Assembly: GCF_004799285.1 (NCBI RefSeq)
Contig: NZ_SSND01000001.1
Span: forward strand, 1,116,001-1,180,000
From: Aliigemmobacter aestuarii
GTDB taxonomy: Bacteria > Pseudomonadota > Alphaproteobacteria > Rhodobacterales > Rhodobacteraceae
Direction of reading: 5' to 3'
Length of the DNA: 64,000 nucleotides
Below are positions 25,937 to 34,366 of this stretch, one piece after another. The notes beneath the pieces were generated by a model. That model saw only the letters and a program-made list of their open reading frames with translations. It ran no database searches and was not told where the DNA came from. Position numbers and translations under genes: made by a program. Position 1 is the first letter of the stretch. Every line of letters begins with the position of its first letter.

Positions 25937-26714
25937 GTTCGGCGATCAGGTCGCGCACTTCCTGCCGGGCGGCGATGTTCGACAGGTTGAGCTGATCGAC
26001 GCCGGTATCCTTCAGGTCCAGCAGCGTGATCCCGCGCGGGAACAGCTCGCGGAAGATCACGCGCTCGGAAAAGCCCGGCGCCACGCGGAACCCGATCCGG
26101 CGCGACAGATCCTCAAGCGCGGCGCCCACCTTCTTCTTGTTGTGCATCTGCTGGGCGCCCAGGCGGTTGCGCAACACGATCCAGTCGATCGGCTTCAACC
26201 CGGCCTGCGCCCGCAACTGCCGCGCGTTCCACACCATTTCGGAATAGATCGACGGCCCCTTCACCTTGTTCGTCTCGGGGTCGATCCGCGCCAGAAGGTC
26301 GAAATCGATGAAACTGTCGTTCAACGGCGTGATCAGCGTGTCGGCCAGCGAATGGGCCACCTGCGAAAGCCGCGTGTGGCTGCCGGGGCAGTCGATGACG
26401 ATGAAATCGCTGACCGGTTCAAGCGCCGCGACGGCGGCGGCCAGCCGGTGATCATAGGGGTTTTCGCCGGGCTGCAACTGGGCCGGGTCGATCTCGGGCA
26501 GTTCGCGGTAATCCGGCGTGGCCAGCGAAAGCCCCTCGCGGTCCATGTAGGCAAGACGGTTCTCGATATAGCGGCCGAAGCTGCGTTGCCGCAGGTCAAG
26601 GTCAAGCGCGCCGACGCGATGGCCCATCCGGGCAAGGGCCGTCGCCACATGCATGCATGTGGTCGATTTCCCCGAACCGCCCTTTTCGTTGCCGACGACG
26701 ATGATATGCGCCAC
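25905..26714 (-). CDS. mipZ: MipZ-type ParA-like division-plane ATPase
   Basis: 269 residues. The deviant Walker A box is NEKGGSGKSTTCMH (near 9-22); DLDLRQRSFGRY follows, and the switch region is IDCPGSHTR. These match MipZ rather than chromosome ParA. In Caulobacter, MipZ forms a gradient with ParB that blocks FtsZ except at midcell. The start codon is GTG at 26714 with AGGGG at good spacing; the frame open from 26879 has no homology. TATAGT at 26739-26744 may be its -10 box. Monocistronic. Confidence 0.92.
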   Translation of the reverse strand: MAHIIVVGNEKGGSGKSTTCMHVATALARMGHRVGALDLDLRQRSFGRYIENRLAYMDREGLSLATPDYRELPEIDPAQLQPGENPYDHRLAAAVAALEPVSDFIVIDCPGSHTRLSQVAHSLADTLITPLNDSFIDFDLLARIDPETNKVKGPSIYSEMVWNARQLRAQAGLKPIDWIVLRNRLGAQQMHNKKKVGAALEDLSRRIGFRVAPGFSERVIFRELFPRGITLLDLKDTGVDQLNLSNIAARQEVRDLIAELRLPGVSVDF

Positions 26715-26851
26715 GACGCGTCCCCTTGACTGTTTCGGACTATAGGCCGCGTGGGCTATCCAAGGAAGCCCGGTTCGGCAAGTGAAAATGCCACATCGGC
26801 ACGGATGCCCCGGACGGGGGTAAGGGCCTTTACGGAACGCCGCGGGCACCG

Positions 26852-26887
26852 GGCCAAGCAAAAAGGCGCGGCCAAGCAAAAAGGCGC
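26852..26887. repeat. 18-bp tandem duplication at a terminator tail
   Basis: GGCCAAGCAAAAAGGCGC occurs twice, exactly, at 26852-26869 and 26870-26887. The second copy supplies part of the rpmE terminator stem, so the U-tract is duplicated. Confidence 0.85.
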
Positions 26888-26906
26888 GCCGGTGGGGCGC
26901 GCCTTT
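26878..26906 (-). terminator. Terminator of the rplS-rpmE operon
   Basis: Stem AAAGGCGCGCC (26880-26890) with GGCGCGCCTTT (26896-26906), loop GGTGG, followed on the minus strand by TTTTT. Strong intrinsic terminator. Confidence 0.85.
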
Positions 26907-26928
26907 CCATCTGCCGCTCGGGTCAGGC

Positions 26929-27150
26929 TCAGAAGCCCAGACCGGCGTACTTGTTCTTGAACTTCGACACGCGGCCGCCGGTGTCCATCAGCTTGGCCGA
27001 CTGGCCGGTCCAGGCCGGATGCGCCAGCGGGTCGATATCCAGCGCCATCGTGTCGCCCTCGCCGCCCCAGGTCGAACGGGTGCGGAAGGTGGTGCCGTCG
27101 GTCATCTTCACTTCGATGAAGTGATAGTTCGGGTGGATGCCCTCTTTCAT
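26929..27150 (-). CDS. rpmE: 50S ribosomal protein L31
   Basis: 73 residues. It has [10 protein letters not shown] at the start, then [28 protein letters not shown] with the C-terminal [14 protein letters not shown]. There are no cysteines, so it is the zinc-free form. It sits 11 bp after rplS in the same transcript, preceded by AAGGAG. Confidence 0.96.
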   Translation of the reverse strand: MKEGIHPNYHFIEVKMTDGTTFRTRSTWGGEGDTMALDIDPLAHPAWTGQSAKLMDTGGRVSKFKNKYAGLGF

Positions 27151-27161
27151 CGGTCCGCTCC

Positions 27162-27536
27162 TTATTCGTCTTTGGCTTTGTAGTTGGTGACTTCGGCGAT
27201 CCGGGCCGACTTGCCGCGACGCGACCGCAGGTAATAGAGCTTGGCGCGACGCACGCGGCCACGGCGGACCACCTCGATCGAGTCGATGTTCGTCGAATAG
27301 AGCGGGAACACGCGTTCCACGCCTTCGCCGAACGAGATCTTGCGGACGGTGAAGGAGGCCGCGATCGTGTTGCCGCCCTTGCGGCCGATGCAGACGCCTT
27401 CGTAGTTCTGCACGCGGCTGCGCGACCCTTCGGTCACCTTGTAGCCGACGCGGACGGTATCACCGGCCTTGAAGTCCGGGATGGTCTTGCCGAGGGCAGC
27501 GATCTGCTCGGCTTCCAGCTGCGCGATCAGGTTCAT
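27162..27536 (-). CDS. rplS: 50S ribosomal protein L19
   Basis: 124 residues. Typical blocks are [13 protein letters not shown], then [28 protein letters not shown]-like [16 protein letters not shown] and RRAKLYYLR. It binds 23S rRNA at the 30S interface. ATG 27536 is 9 nt after AGGA; the ATG six bases upstream is too close to it. It is separated from trmD by 311 bp with its own promoter, so regulation is at least partly independent of the ffh-trmD operon. Confidence 0.96.
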   Translation of the reverse strand: MNLIAQLEAEQIAALGKTIPDFKAGDTVRVGYKVTEGSRSRVQNYEGVCIGRKGGNTIAASFTVRKISFGEGVERVFPLYSTNIDSIEVVRRGRVRRAKLYYLRSRRGKSARIAEVTNYKAKDE

Positions 27537-27847
27537 GCGCATGTTCCTTTTTCCAGCTCGCGGTTGTTCCGCGAAGGTGATGCCGCCCCAGAGCTCCTGG
27601 TCTTCGATCGGGTCCCTGCCCTTTCGGGCAAGCCCGCCGGAGTTGGTCCGACGCTTTGCTGTGCCGCCTCCCCGACGACGGCCCGCCGAAGCAGACAGGC
27701 CCATGTCAATGGAATCGGGTCCGAAAGGCATTCCGCCCCGGACCGGGCGCGTATAGGGGGGATGCGGGCGCCGGTCAAGCACCCTTGACCGAAAGGCGGG
27801 ACCGGCGCGTCTTCCCTGCGGCGGGTCGGGGGGATTGCCCGCCCGTC
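27537..27847 (-). other. trmD-rplS intergenic region and rplS leader
   Basis: 311 bp. It carries the rplS promoter (27750-27778) and a predicted leader of about 205 nt before the L19 start. No open frame in it looks like a gene. I see no clear intrinsic terminator after trmD. Confidence 0.6.
27750..27778 (-). promoter_or_regulatory. Promoter of rplS-rpmE
   Basis: Minus strand TTGACC (27773-27778), 17-bp spacer, TATACG (27750-27755). One of the best sigma-70-type matches in the window. Confidence 0.7.
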
Positions 27848-28660
27848 TCAGCCTTTCCGTGCCTGATGCGCCGCCCACAGGTCCGGCCTGCGTTCGCGGG
27901 TCAGCCGTTCGGCCTCGGCGCGGCGCCAGCGGTCAACCTCGGCATGGTTTCCCGACATCAGGACCGGCGGGATCTCGCGCCCTTCCCAGACGGCGGGCCG
28001 GGTGTATTGCGGATGTTCCAGAAGCCCGTGCGAATGGCTTTCCTCTTCGGTCGAGGCCGCGTTGCCCAGAACACCGGGGATCAGCCGCACGGCGGCGTCG
28101 ATCATCGCCTGCGCCGCGATCTCGCCCCCGGTCAGGACGAAGTCGCCCAGGCTGACCTCTTCGACGCCATAGGCATCCAGCACCCGCTGGTCGACGCCCT
28201 CGAACCGGCCGCAGATCATGGTGATGCCCTCGGCTCCGGCCCATTCCCGTGCCTTGGCCTGGGTGAAGGGCACCCCGCGCGGCGACAGGTAGACAACGGG
28301 CCAGCGCGCCCGATCCGGCGGCGTGCCGACCGAGGCCGCATCCAGCGCGCGGGCCATCACATCGGCGCGGATCACCATGCCCGCCCCGCCGCCCGCCGGC
28401 GTGTCGTCAACATTGCGGTGCCGCCCTTCGCCGAAGGGACGCAGCGGGATGGTTTCCAGCCGCCACAGCCCCTGATCCAGCGCCTTGCCCGTCAGCGACA
28501 GGCCGAGGGTGCCGGGAAAGGCATCGGGGAAAAGGGTGATGATGCGCGCGCACCACGCGCCCTTGACCATGCGCGCTTCGGCCATCAGGTCGCGCGGCTT
28601 CAGCGAGGCGGAAATCGACAGCCTGCCGTGGGATCTGGATTTGTCGGGCGTCTCGGACAT
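27848..28660 (-). CDS. trmD: tRNA (guanine-37-N1)-methyltransferase
   Basis: 270 residues. The SPOUT trefoil knot regions are [29 protein letters not shown] and [11 protein letters not shown]. Upstream, [14 protein letters not shown] and [14 protein letters not shown] are diagnostic. It methylates G37 next to the anticodon, preventing frameshifts. About 30 N-terminal residues precede the usual core, as in Rhodobacterales homologues. It lies 10 bp after the sulfotransferase-like gene. Confidence 0.95.
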   Translation of the reverse strand: MSETPDKSRSHGRLSISASLKPRDLMAEARMVKGAWCARIITLFPDAFPGTLGLSLTGKALDQGLWRLETIPLRPFGEGRHRNVDDTPAGGGAGMVIRADVMARALDAASVGTPPDRARWPVVYLSPRGVPFTQAKAREWAGAEGITMICGRFEGVDQRVLDAYGVEEVSLGDFVLTGGEIAAQAMIDAAVRLIPGVLGNAASTEEESHSHGLLEHPQYTRPAVWEGREIPPVLMSGNHAEVDRWRRAEAERLTRERRPDLWAAHQARKG

Positions 28661-28670
28661 GGCCGCGCTT

Positions 28671-29531
28671 CTAGCGGGTTTCGCCCGCAGCGGAAACGGG
28701 AAACTGGGGGGCCGTGGCGGCAGGAGAATTTTGCAAAAGGGCGTCCTTGCGGGCGCGCAGGATATCCCGTGGCAGGCCTGCGCGGTTCAGCGCCACGAAG
28801 GCCGCGACCAGATCGGGGGAAAGCGCCGGATTGGTCCGGACAGGCGGCTGAAGGCGGTCGAGGTCCGCCGCAGCACAACCGCACAGGGCCAGCAGCGCCC
28901 CGGCCGGGCCCAGCCGATGCGCCGCGGCATCCTCCAGCGCGATGCGGTGGACCGGGGCCGGGGCCACGGCCGTCGCGATCCGGGCCACGACGCCCCCAAG
29001 ATCAGCCGCCGGGCGAAAGGCATTGGCAAAGTCGTCGCGGTCGAGCGTCAGATGCGCGTGTCGCGCCTGCTGGGCATGAAGCGATGCGAGCCAGGGATCG
29101 GCGGCACGGGTCGTGTAGACGAAGGTGCAGGCCGTTCCTTTCCCGAAGGCGTCACCGACCGCCGCATGGAACGCCTGCGCAAGGGGGATCGCCGCACCAT
29201 AGTCGCGCAGGCCCCGCATTCCCGGCATGTGTCCCGCGAAATCCTCGGACGAGATCAGGATCGACTGCCCCCGTGTGATCGGCAGGCTGGCCAGCCAGCC
29301 CGTCGCCATCGCCCGGAAGACCGCAAGATCCAGCGCGTCGCCCGTTTCCGAATGGCGGCGGGCGGCCTCTGTCACCTGCCGCAGGTCGGGGTCGGTCCGC
29401 AGTGTGGCAAGGTGGAACCGGGCGGACAGCGCGGCGCGGTTTTCCTCAAGGCGGGATTGCAGCGCCGTCGTGCCGGTCTTGTGGAAACCGGCATGCAACC
29501 AGACCTGCGCGGGGCGAGGACGCTCAGGCAT
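28671..29531 (-). CDS. Sulfotransferase-like P-loop protein of unknown function
   Basis: 286 residues. HAGFHKTGTTALQ (near residues 12-24) resembles the PAPS-binding loop of sulfotransferases. The downstream 3'-phosphate arginine/serine motif is not obvious, although YTTRAADPWLASL near residue 142 is a candidate. The rest is Ala/Arg-rich without a recognised domain. The ATG at 29531 overlaps the stop of the upstream membrane-protein gene by 8 bp, and trmD follows in 10 bp. Its position inside a translation operon is unexpected for a sulfotransferase; activity is unproven. Confidence 0.7.
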   Translation of the reverse strand: MPERPRPAQVWLHAGFHKTGTTALQSRLEENRAALSARFHLATLRTDPDLRQVTEAARRHSETGDALDLAVFRAMATGWLASLPITRGQSILISSEDFAGHMPGMRGLRDYGAAIPLAQAFHAAVGDAFGKGTACTFVYTTRAADPWLASLHAQQARHAHLTLDRDDFANAFRPAADLGGVVARIATAVAPAPVHRIALEDAAAHRLGPAGALLALCGCAAADLDRLQPPVRTNPALSPDLVAAFVALNRAGLPRDILRARKDALLQNSPAATAPQFPVSAAGETR

Positions 29532-30135
29532 CCGCCGGGGCGGGCCGCCCGCCCGACCCCACAAGCGCCAGCGCCCGCGACACCGTGCGCCGGGCATCCT
29601 CGCGCGCGGCAAAGCGGATCAGGGCGGCGTGAAGTTCGTCAAGGCAGACGTGCTGACGGATCGCCACGACATGGGCGAGGATTTCGGCATCGTCGCTGTT
29701 TTCCGGAAGGGTGTTCAGCTTTTCCACCATGCGTTCGGCGACATGGCGTTCGGCCGCCTGTTCCGGGCGCCAGACAAGGCGCGTCAGCGGCAGGGCAAAG
29801 AAGGACAGGGCCATCACCTGCACAAGCGGCAGATCCAGCCCGATGCCGACAACGCCGACAATGCCGCGACCGATGCCGAACAGGATCGCCACCAGAAGAA
29901 CCTGGCTCAGGATGCGGCCGGTCGCCTGCACCGCGGCGCGCCCGTTGATCCAGTCGCGCCGGGCATGGCGCCAGCCGCGCGGGTCCAGAAGCACGAGCCA
30001 GAAGATCAGGATCGCCGCGAAGGCGGGAACCGCCGCCCAGCCGAACCCTGCCATCCCGGCCAGCAACGGGCCAAGATAGACCAGCGCATTCGCACCCATC
30101 AGAAGCCGCAACCTGTTCTTCACGCCCACGATCAT
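29524..30135 (-). CDS. Hypothetical membrane protein between rimM and trmD
   Basis: 203 residues. About four hydrophobic segments lie in the first half (near 14-32, 35-50, 75-93 and 98-116), with a soluble, mixed-charge C-terminal domain of about 80 residues (AERHVAERMVEKLN onward). I do not recognise the family. GGAAAGGG precedes the ATG. It begins 30 bp after rimM and overlaps the next gene, so it belongs to the rpsP-rimM-trmD operon. Confidence 0.75.
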   Translation of the reverse strand: MIVGVKNRLRLLMGANALVYLGPLLAGMAGFGWAAVPAFAAILIFWLVLLDPRGWRHARRDWINGRAAVQATGRILSQVLLVAILFGIGRGIVGVVGIGLDLPLVQVMALSFFALPLTRLVWRPEQAAERHVAERMVEKLNTLPENSDDAEILAHVVAIRQHVCLDELHAALIRFAAREDARRTVSRALALVGSGGRPAPADA

Positions 30136-30165
30136 GCCCTTTCCAGTCCGGGCACCGCGATCGCC

Positions 30166-30675
30166 TCAGTCCAGCCCTTCCGGGATGTCGGCAACGATGC
30201 GGCCCGCCTTCAGATCCACGGTGGGCACGTTGGCCAGCGTGAAGGGCAGAAGTATGGCGGATTTTCGACCGGGGGCGAAAATTTCAAGGATGTCGCCCGC
30301 CCCGTGGTTGTAGACGGCGCGGACGGTGCCGATGGCCGCCCCTCCGGTATCCTGCACCGGAAGGCCGATCAGGTCGGCATGGTAGAATTCGTCATCGGGC
30401 AGCGACGGCAGGCGGTCGCGATCTGCGAAAAGCTGAACCCCGCGCAGCGCATCGGCGGCCTCTTTCGTGGTCACGCCCGAAAGCATGGCGCCGAACCCGC
30501 CGGAAACCGGACGCGTCAGGCGCACGTCAAAAGACCGGCTGCCATCCTCGGTCCAGAGCGGGCCGTAGGCGGCGATCGACTCGGGGTCGGCGCAGAAGGA
30601 TTTCAGGCGCACTTCGCCACGCACGCCGAACGCTCCGGCGATGGCCCCCACACAGACGCGGTCGGCTTTCGGCAT
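30166..30675 (-). CDS. rimM: Ribosome maturation factor RimM
   Basis: 169 residues. The N-terminal domain has [19 protein letters not shown], and the PRC-barrel half has [13 protein letters not shown] and GAGDILEI. It assists 16S rRNA 3'-domain processing with S19. It sits 68 bp after rpsP in the operon. Confidence 0.94.
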   Translation of the reverse strand: MPKADRVCVGAIAGAFGVRGEVRLKSFCADPESIAAYGPLWTEDGSRSFDVRLTRPVSGGFGAMLSGVTTKEAADALRGVQLFADRDRLPSLPDDEFYHADLIGLPVQDTGGAAIGTVRAVYNHGAGDILEIFAPGRKSAILLPFTLANVPTVDLKAGRIVADIPEGLD

Positions 30676-30743
30676 GGCTTACCCCCGAAGATGGGCGGCG
30701 GGACCCGCAACGGGGCCCCGCGCGCCGGTTGGCAGGGCCGGGA

Positions 30744-31097
30744 TTATTCCTCGGCCGGGGCGGCGGCGCGGGCCGCCTTCTTGGCCGCGCGTTCGGCCAT
30801 CTGCTTGCCCGGAACGGCCTTCTTCGGGTTCGCACGGGTCTTCTTGGCCAGGACGCCCGCGGCTTCGAGGAAGCGCGCGACGCGGTCGGTCGGCTGGGCG
30901 CCGGTGGCCAGCAGTTCCTTGATGCGGTCAAGGTTCATCTTGACGCGGTTCTCGTCGTCCTTGGCCAGCATCGGGTCATAGGTGCCCAGCTTTTCCAGGA
31001 AGCGGCCATCGCGCGGCATGCGGCTGTCGGACAGCACGATGGCGTAATGCGGACGCTTTTTCGAGCCACCACGGGCCAGACGGATCTTCGTTGCCAT
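30744..31097 (-). CDS. rpsP: 30S ribosomal protein S16
   Basis: 117 residues. [20 protein letters not shown] and the [14 protein letters not shown] block are diagnostic. An Ala/Lys-rich extension of about 35 residues follows the 80-residue core, as is usual in alphaproteobacteria. AAAGGAG precedes the ATG. The upstream frame (to 31622) is a shadow of the chorismate mutase and GNAT genes. Confidence 0.96.
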   Translation of the reverse strand: MATKIRLARGGSKKRPHYAIVLSDSRMPRDGRFLEKLGTYDPMLAKDDENRVKMNLDRIKELLATGAQPTDRVARFLEAAGVLAKKTRANPKKAVPGKQMAERAAKKAARAAAPAEE

Positions 31098-31141
31098 TTC
31101 AGTTCTCCTTTTTCGATGGCGTGTAACGGGCCAAGGCCCTG

Positions 31142-31435
31142 TTATTTTTGCAGTTTCTCGTGATGCCTGATGACTTCGGAAATGATGAAGTTCAGGAATT
31201 TCCTGGCGAATTCCGGGTCGAGGTCGGCCTCTCGTGACAGCCGTTCCAGCCGTTCGATCTGCCGCGCCTCGCGCGCCGGGTCGCTGGGGGGCAGGTCGTG
31301 TTCGGCCTTGAGCTTCCCCACCGCCTGCGTGTGCTTGAACCGTTCGGCCAGCGTGTAGACAAGGATCGCGTCCAGCCGGTCGATCGACTCGCGGTGTTCC
31401 TTCAGCAGCGCGGCAGCCTTGGCAACGGCGTCCAT
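31142..31435 (-). CDS. Chorismate mutase (AroQ type)
   Basis: 97 residues, one all-helical AroQ domain. Key positions match: [20 protein letters not shown] with the first catalytic Arg, then [12 protein letters not shown] with Lys, and Glu in REARQIERL. It converts chorismate to prephenate for Phe/Tyr synthesis. ATG 31435 has AAAGGGGA before it; the earlier ATG at 31465 is not needed. It lies between the GNAT gene and rpsP in the ffh operon. Confidence 0.88.
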   Translation of the reverse strand: MDAVAKAAALLKEHRESIDRLDAILVYTLAERFKHTQAVGKLKAEHDLPPSDPAREARQIERLERLSREADLDPEFARKFLNFIISEVIRHHEKLQK

Positions 31436-31461
31436 CGCATCCCCTTTCGTGTCTTTTGCGG

Positions 31462-31968
31462 TCATGCCGCCACCCCGCGCAGATCATGGACGATGACCAC
31501 ATCACCGGGGTCGATGCCTGCGCGGGCGGGATCGATCCGCCCGCCCAGACGCAGGCCGAGCGCGATGGAGCGCACGTTGGCCGGGTCGATGATGTTGATG
31601 ATCTCGTCCCAGCCAAGGGCACGGCGCACCCAGCCCATCACGGCGCGCGCGGCTTCCAGCGCGATGCCGCGGCCTTCGGCTGCGGGGGTCACGAACCAGC
31701 CCAGTTCCGGCGCGGGGAAGTCGGCGGCGTGATAGATACCGACCTCGCCGACATAATCCCCACCCATGTCCACCGCGAAGGGGCCGTATCCCATCAACGG
31801 CCATTGCCCGACGTCCGACGCCCATTCGCGCCAAACAGAGGCGCGCGCCTTGGGTCCGCCTTCCCAAACGGAACGGTCCGACGCATAGAACGCGACGCGC
31901 GGTTCGAAATCCGCAAGCCGGGGCATCCGCAGCGTCAACCGTTCGGTATGGAGCGTGGGGGCGATCAT
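31462..31968 (-). CDS. GNAT N-acetyltransferase (RimJ/RimL-like)
   Basis: 168 residues. [17 protein letters not shown] is the characteristic N-terminus of the RimJ/RimL group, and the acetyl-CoA site is [14 protein letters not shown] near residue 97. The stop of ffh overlaps its ATG by 4 bp, so it is translationally coupled to ffh. The acetyl acceptor is unknown. Confidence 0.85.
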   Translation of the reverse strand: MIAPTLHTERLTLRMPRLADFEPRVAFYASDRSVWEGGPKARASVWREWASDVGQWPLMGYGPFAVDMGGDYVGEVGIYHAADFPAPELGWFVTPAAEGRGIALEAARAVMGWVRRALGWDEIINIIDPANVRSIALGLRLGGRIDPARAGIDPGDVVIVHDLRGVAA

Positions 31969-33473
31969 TTCTTTTTCATCAGCCCCGAAAGGCCCGCAGG
32001 CAGGGTCAGGCCGCCGCGCCCCATGCCGCCCATTCCAGGCATCGGCGGCAGGCCGGCGCCGGCACCGCGCATCGCCTTGGCGGCTTCTTCCAGTTCGGCG
32101 GGCGACATCTTGGACGGGTCCGGCATGCCGCCCTTGCCCATCATCTGCTTGATGGCCTGTTTCATCATGCCACCCTTGCCCATCTTCTTCATCATCTCGG
32201 CCATCTGCTTGTGCTGCTTCAAGAGACGGTTGAGTTCGGCCACATCCAGCCCGGCACCCGCGGCGATGCGTTTCTTCCGGCTGGCGGCCAGCAGATCGGG
32301 GTTCGCGCGTTCCTTCTTGGTCATCGAATTGATCAGCGCGATCTGGCGGCGCAGCATGCGGTCGTCAAAACCGGCCTCTTCGGCCTGCTTTGCCATCTTG
32401 CCCATGCCCGGCAGCATGCCCATCAGGCCCTGCATGCCGCCCATCTTCAGCATCTGTTCCAGCTGCGCCTTCAGGTCGTTCATGTTGAACAGACCCTTCT
32501 GGAAGCGCTTCATCATCCGTTCGGCCTGTTCGGCCTCAAACGTCTCGCGCGCCTTTTCCACCAGGGCCACGATGTCGCCCATGCCCAGGATGCGGCCCGC
32601 GACGCGTTCGGGCTCGAAGGTCTCGATCGCGTCCATCTTCTCGCCCAGGCCGACGAAGCGGATGGGCTTGCCGGTGACGGCGCGCATCGACAGGGCCGCA
32701 CCGCCGCGCCCGTCGCCATCCATCCGCGTCAGCACCACGCCGGAGATGCCGACCTTGCCGTCGAATTCGGTCGCGACGTTCACCGCGTCCTGACCGGTGA
32801 GGCCGTCGACCACCAGAAGCGTTTCACGCGGGCTGGCGATGTCGCGCACCGCCTGAACCTCGTCCATCAACACTTCGTCGATGTGCAGGCGGCCCGCCGT
32901 GTCGAGGAACAGCACGTCATAGCCGCCCATCGCCGCCTGCGTCTTGGCGCGCTTGGCGATCTGGGGGGCCTTTTCGCCCTTCACGATCGGCAGCGTATCC
33001 ACACCGATCTGGGTGCCGAGGATGGCAAGCTGTTCCATCGCGGCGGGGCGGTTGGTGTCGAGGCTGGCCATCAGCACCCGCTTGCCGTTCTTTTCCTTGA
33101 GACGCTTTGCAAGCTTTGCCGTTGTCGTCGTCTTGCCCGAACCCTGCAGGCCCACCATCAGGATCGTCGCGGGCGGGTTGTCGATCTTCAGCGCATCGGC
33201 CGGGCCGTCGCCCGACAGCACATGCACCAGTTCGTCATGCACGATCTTGACGACCTGCTGGCCCGGCGTGACCGACTTGGTCACCGCCTGCCCGGTCGCC
33301 TTCTTCTTCACCGCATTGACGAAATCGCGCGCCACGGGCAGCGAAACGTCGGCCTCAAGCAGCGCCACGCGGACCTCGCGCAGGGCGGTTTCGACATCGG
33401 CCTCGGACAACGCGCCCTGCTTGGTCAGGCGGTCGAAGACTCCACCCAGCCGTTCTGACAGGTTCTCGAACAT
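31965..33473 (-). CDS. ffh: Signal recognition particle protein Ffh
   Basis: 502 residues. The N domain comes first; the G domain has G1 GLQGSGKTT (108-116), DTAGRLHID (D191 onward) and TRMDGDGRGG near 250. The Met-rich M domain (about 305-502) binds 4.5S RNA and signal sequences, and ends in a Gly/Met-rich tail. It targets membrane proteins cotranslationally to FtsY. It leads the ffh-GNAT-chorismate mutase-rpsP-rimM-trmD operon. The 4.5S RNA gene is not in the window. Confidence 0.97.
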   Translation of the reverse strand: MFENLSERLGGVFDRLTKQGALSEADVETALREVRVALLEADVSLPVARDFVNAVKKKATGQAVTKSVTPGQQVVKIVHDELVHVLSGDGPADALKIDNPPATILMVGLQGSGKTTTTAKLAKRLKEKNGKRVLMASLDTNRPAAMEQLAILGTQIGVDTLPIVKGEKAPQIAKRAKTQAAMGGYDVLFLDTAGRLHIDEVLMDEVQAVRDIASPRETLLVVDGLTGQDAVNVATEFDGKVGISGVVLTRMDGDGRGGAALSMRAVTGKPIRFVGLGEKMDAIETFEPERVAGRILGMGDIVALVEKARETFEAEQAERMMKRFQKGLFNMNDLKAQLEQMLKMGGMQGLMGMLPGMGKMAKQAEEAGFDDRMLRRQIALINSMTKKERANPDLLAASRKKRIAAGAGLDVAELNRLLKQHKQMAEMMKKMGKGGMMKQAIKQMMGKGGMPDPSKMSPAELEEAAKAMRGAGAGLPPMPGMGGMGRGGLTLPAGLSGLMKKK

Positions 33474-33633
33474 GTGGCGCCCTTTCGTTGCCGTTGCGGT
33501 TCTGCCGGATATGGGACCGGCGGCGGATCATTGCAAAGGCCAAGGGCACCCGTGGGCGCAACGCGCTGACGGATGGCGATCCCGGCCAATGCCAAGGGAC
33601 CGGAAGCACGGGCCTCCGGGGAATTCAGCGCCG

Positions 33634-33662
33634 CGGATACGCCGACAGGAGGCCGGAGTCAA
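33634..33662 (-). promoter_or_regulatory. Likely promoter of the ffh operon
   Basis: Minus strand TTGACT (33657-33662), 17-bp spacer, TATCCG (33634-33639). It would give a leader of about 150 nt before ffh. Confidence 0.45.
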
Positions 33663-33717
33663 GCGCGGCGGGGCAGGCCCGGAACGCAGGGGCCGGGGAC
33701 GCAGGGGCCGGGTTCGC

Positions 33718-34227
33718 TCAGGCCGTTTCGCCCGTCCGGCCTGCTGCGCCGTCGGTTGCCCCGGCCGGCGCAAGCCATTCGTTCACCCGGACGGCCACAT
33801 CATGCGCGCCCCGCCCCGAGATGTAGACAGTCCGCAGGGGCAGCGTCGATCCGTCCGCCATCTCGAGCGCGGGGCGATGCGTGGACCCGCCCTTGGAGGA
33901 CCGCGAGGTTTCCACCGTCGCGCGGCGCACGGATGATAAAGGATAGCGGCTTTCGGTCTGGCCAAACAACGATGCCTCGCGGATCAGCACGACCCGCGCC
34001 GCCCGGTCCAGAAAGACGATGGTGCGACGCACGAAGGCCCAGAAGGCCAGAAAGCCCAAGCCCCCGCCGACGCCCCCCATCAGCAGGCCGCCTGTCAGGT
34101 CGCCCTGCAGGATGAGTCCAAGGCCAAGCCCCACAAAGATCAGCGTGAACCCCCCGATCATGATCCCCGTGATCCAGGGGCGATCCTCCAGCGTCAGCCT
34201 TTCTGGCGTTGCCTCGCGCAGTTTCAT
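33718..34227 (-). CDS. Hypothetical membrane protein, two helices
   Basis: 169 residues. Two adjacent transmembrane helices (about 21-40 and 44-62; MIGGFTLIFVGLGLGLIL, GLLMGGVGGGLGFLAFWAF) precede a beta-rich cytoplasmic domain with TIVFLDRAARVVLI. The architecture resembles a PH-like membrane domain, but I cannot name it. The ATG at 34227 (MKLREATPERL) is chosen because the longer frame (34374) runs into the LysR gene. Confidence 0.7.
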   Translation of the reverse strand: MKLREATPERLTLEDRPWITGIMIGGFTLIFVGLGLGLILQGDLTGGLLMGGVGGGLGFLAFWAFVRRTIVFLDRAARVVLIREASLFGQTESRYPLSSVRRATVETSRSSKGGSTHRPALEMADGSTLPLRTVYISGRGAHDVAVRVNEWLAPAGATDGAAGRTGETA

Positions 34228-34340
34228 CGGCGTTTCTCCGGTCCGTCCCCGGGGAAGGGTAAACCGGACCGGCCAATCACCCAAGCCCGAACCGCAGATG
34301 CCCCGCAGGGCCTTGCGTCGCCGATGGTTTCGGGGCTGAA

Positions 34341-34356
34341 TGTGCGTTGACGCACA
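34341..34356. promoter_or_regulatory. Inverted repeat at the LysR-gene ribosome site
   Basis: TGTGCG-TTGA-CGCACA, perfect 6-bp arms, directly before and touching the CAGGAGG Shine-Dalgarno sequence of the LysR gene. It could be an operator or an RNA hairpin limiting translation. Confidence 0.4.
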
Positions 34357-34366
34357 GGAGGCATGG

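Noticed and set aside
27656-29278. 540-codon plus-strand open frame
   Set aside because: Antisense to trmD and the sulfotransferase-like gene; a product of high GC content.
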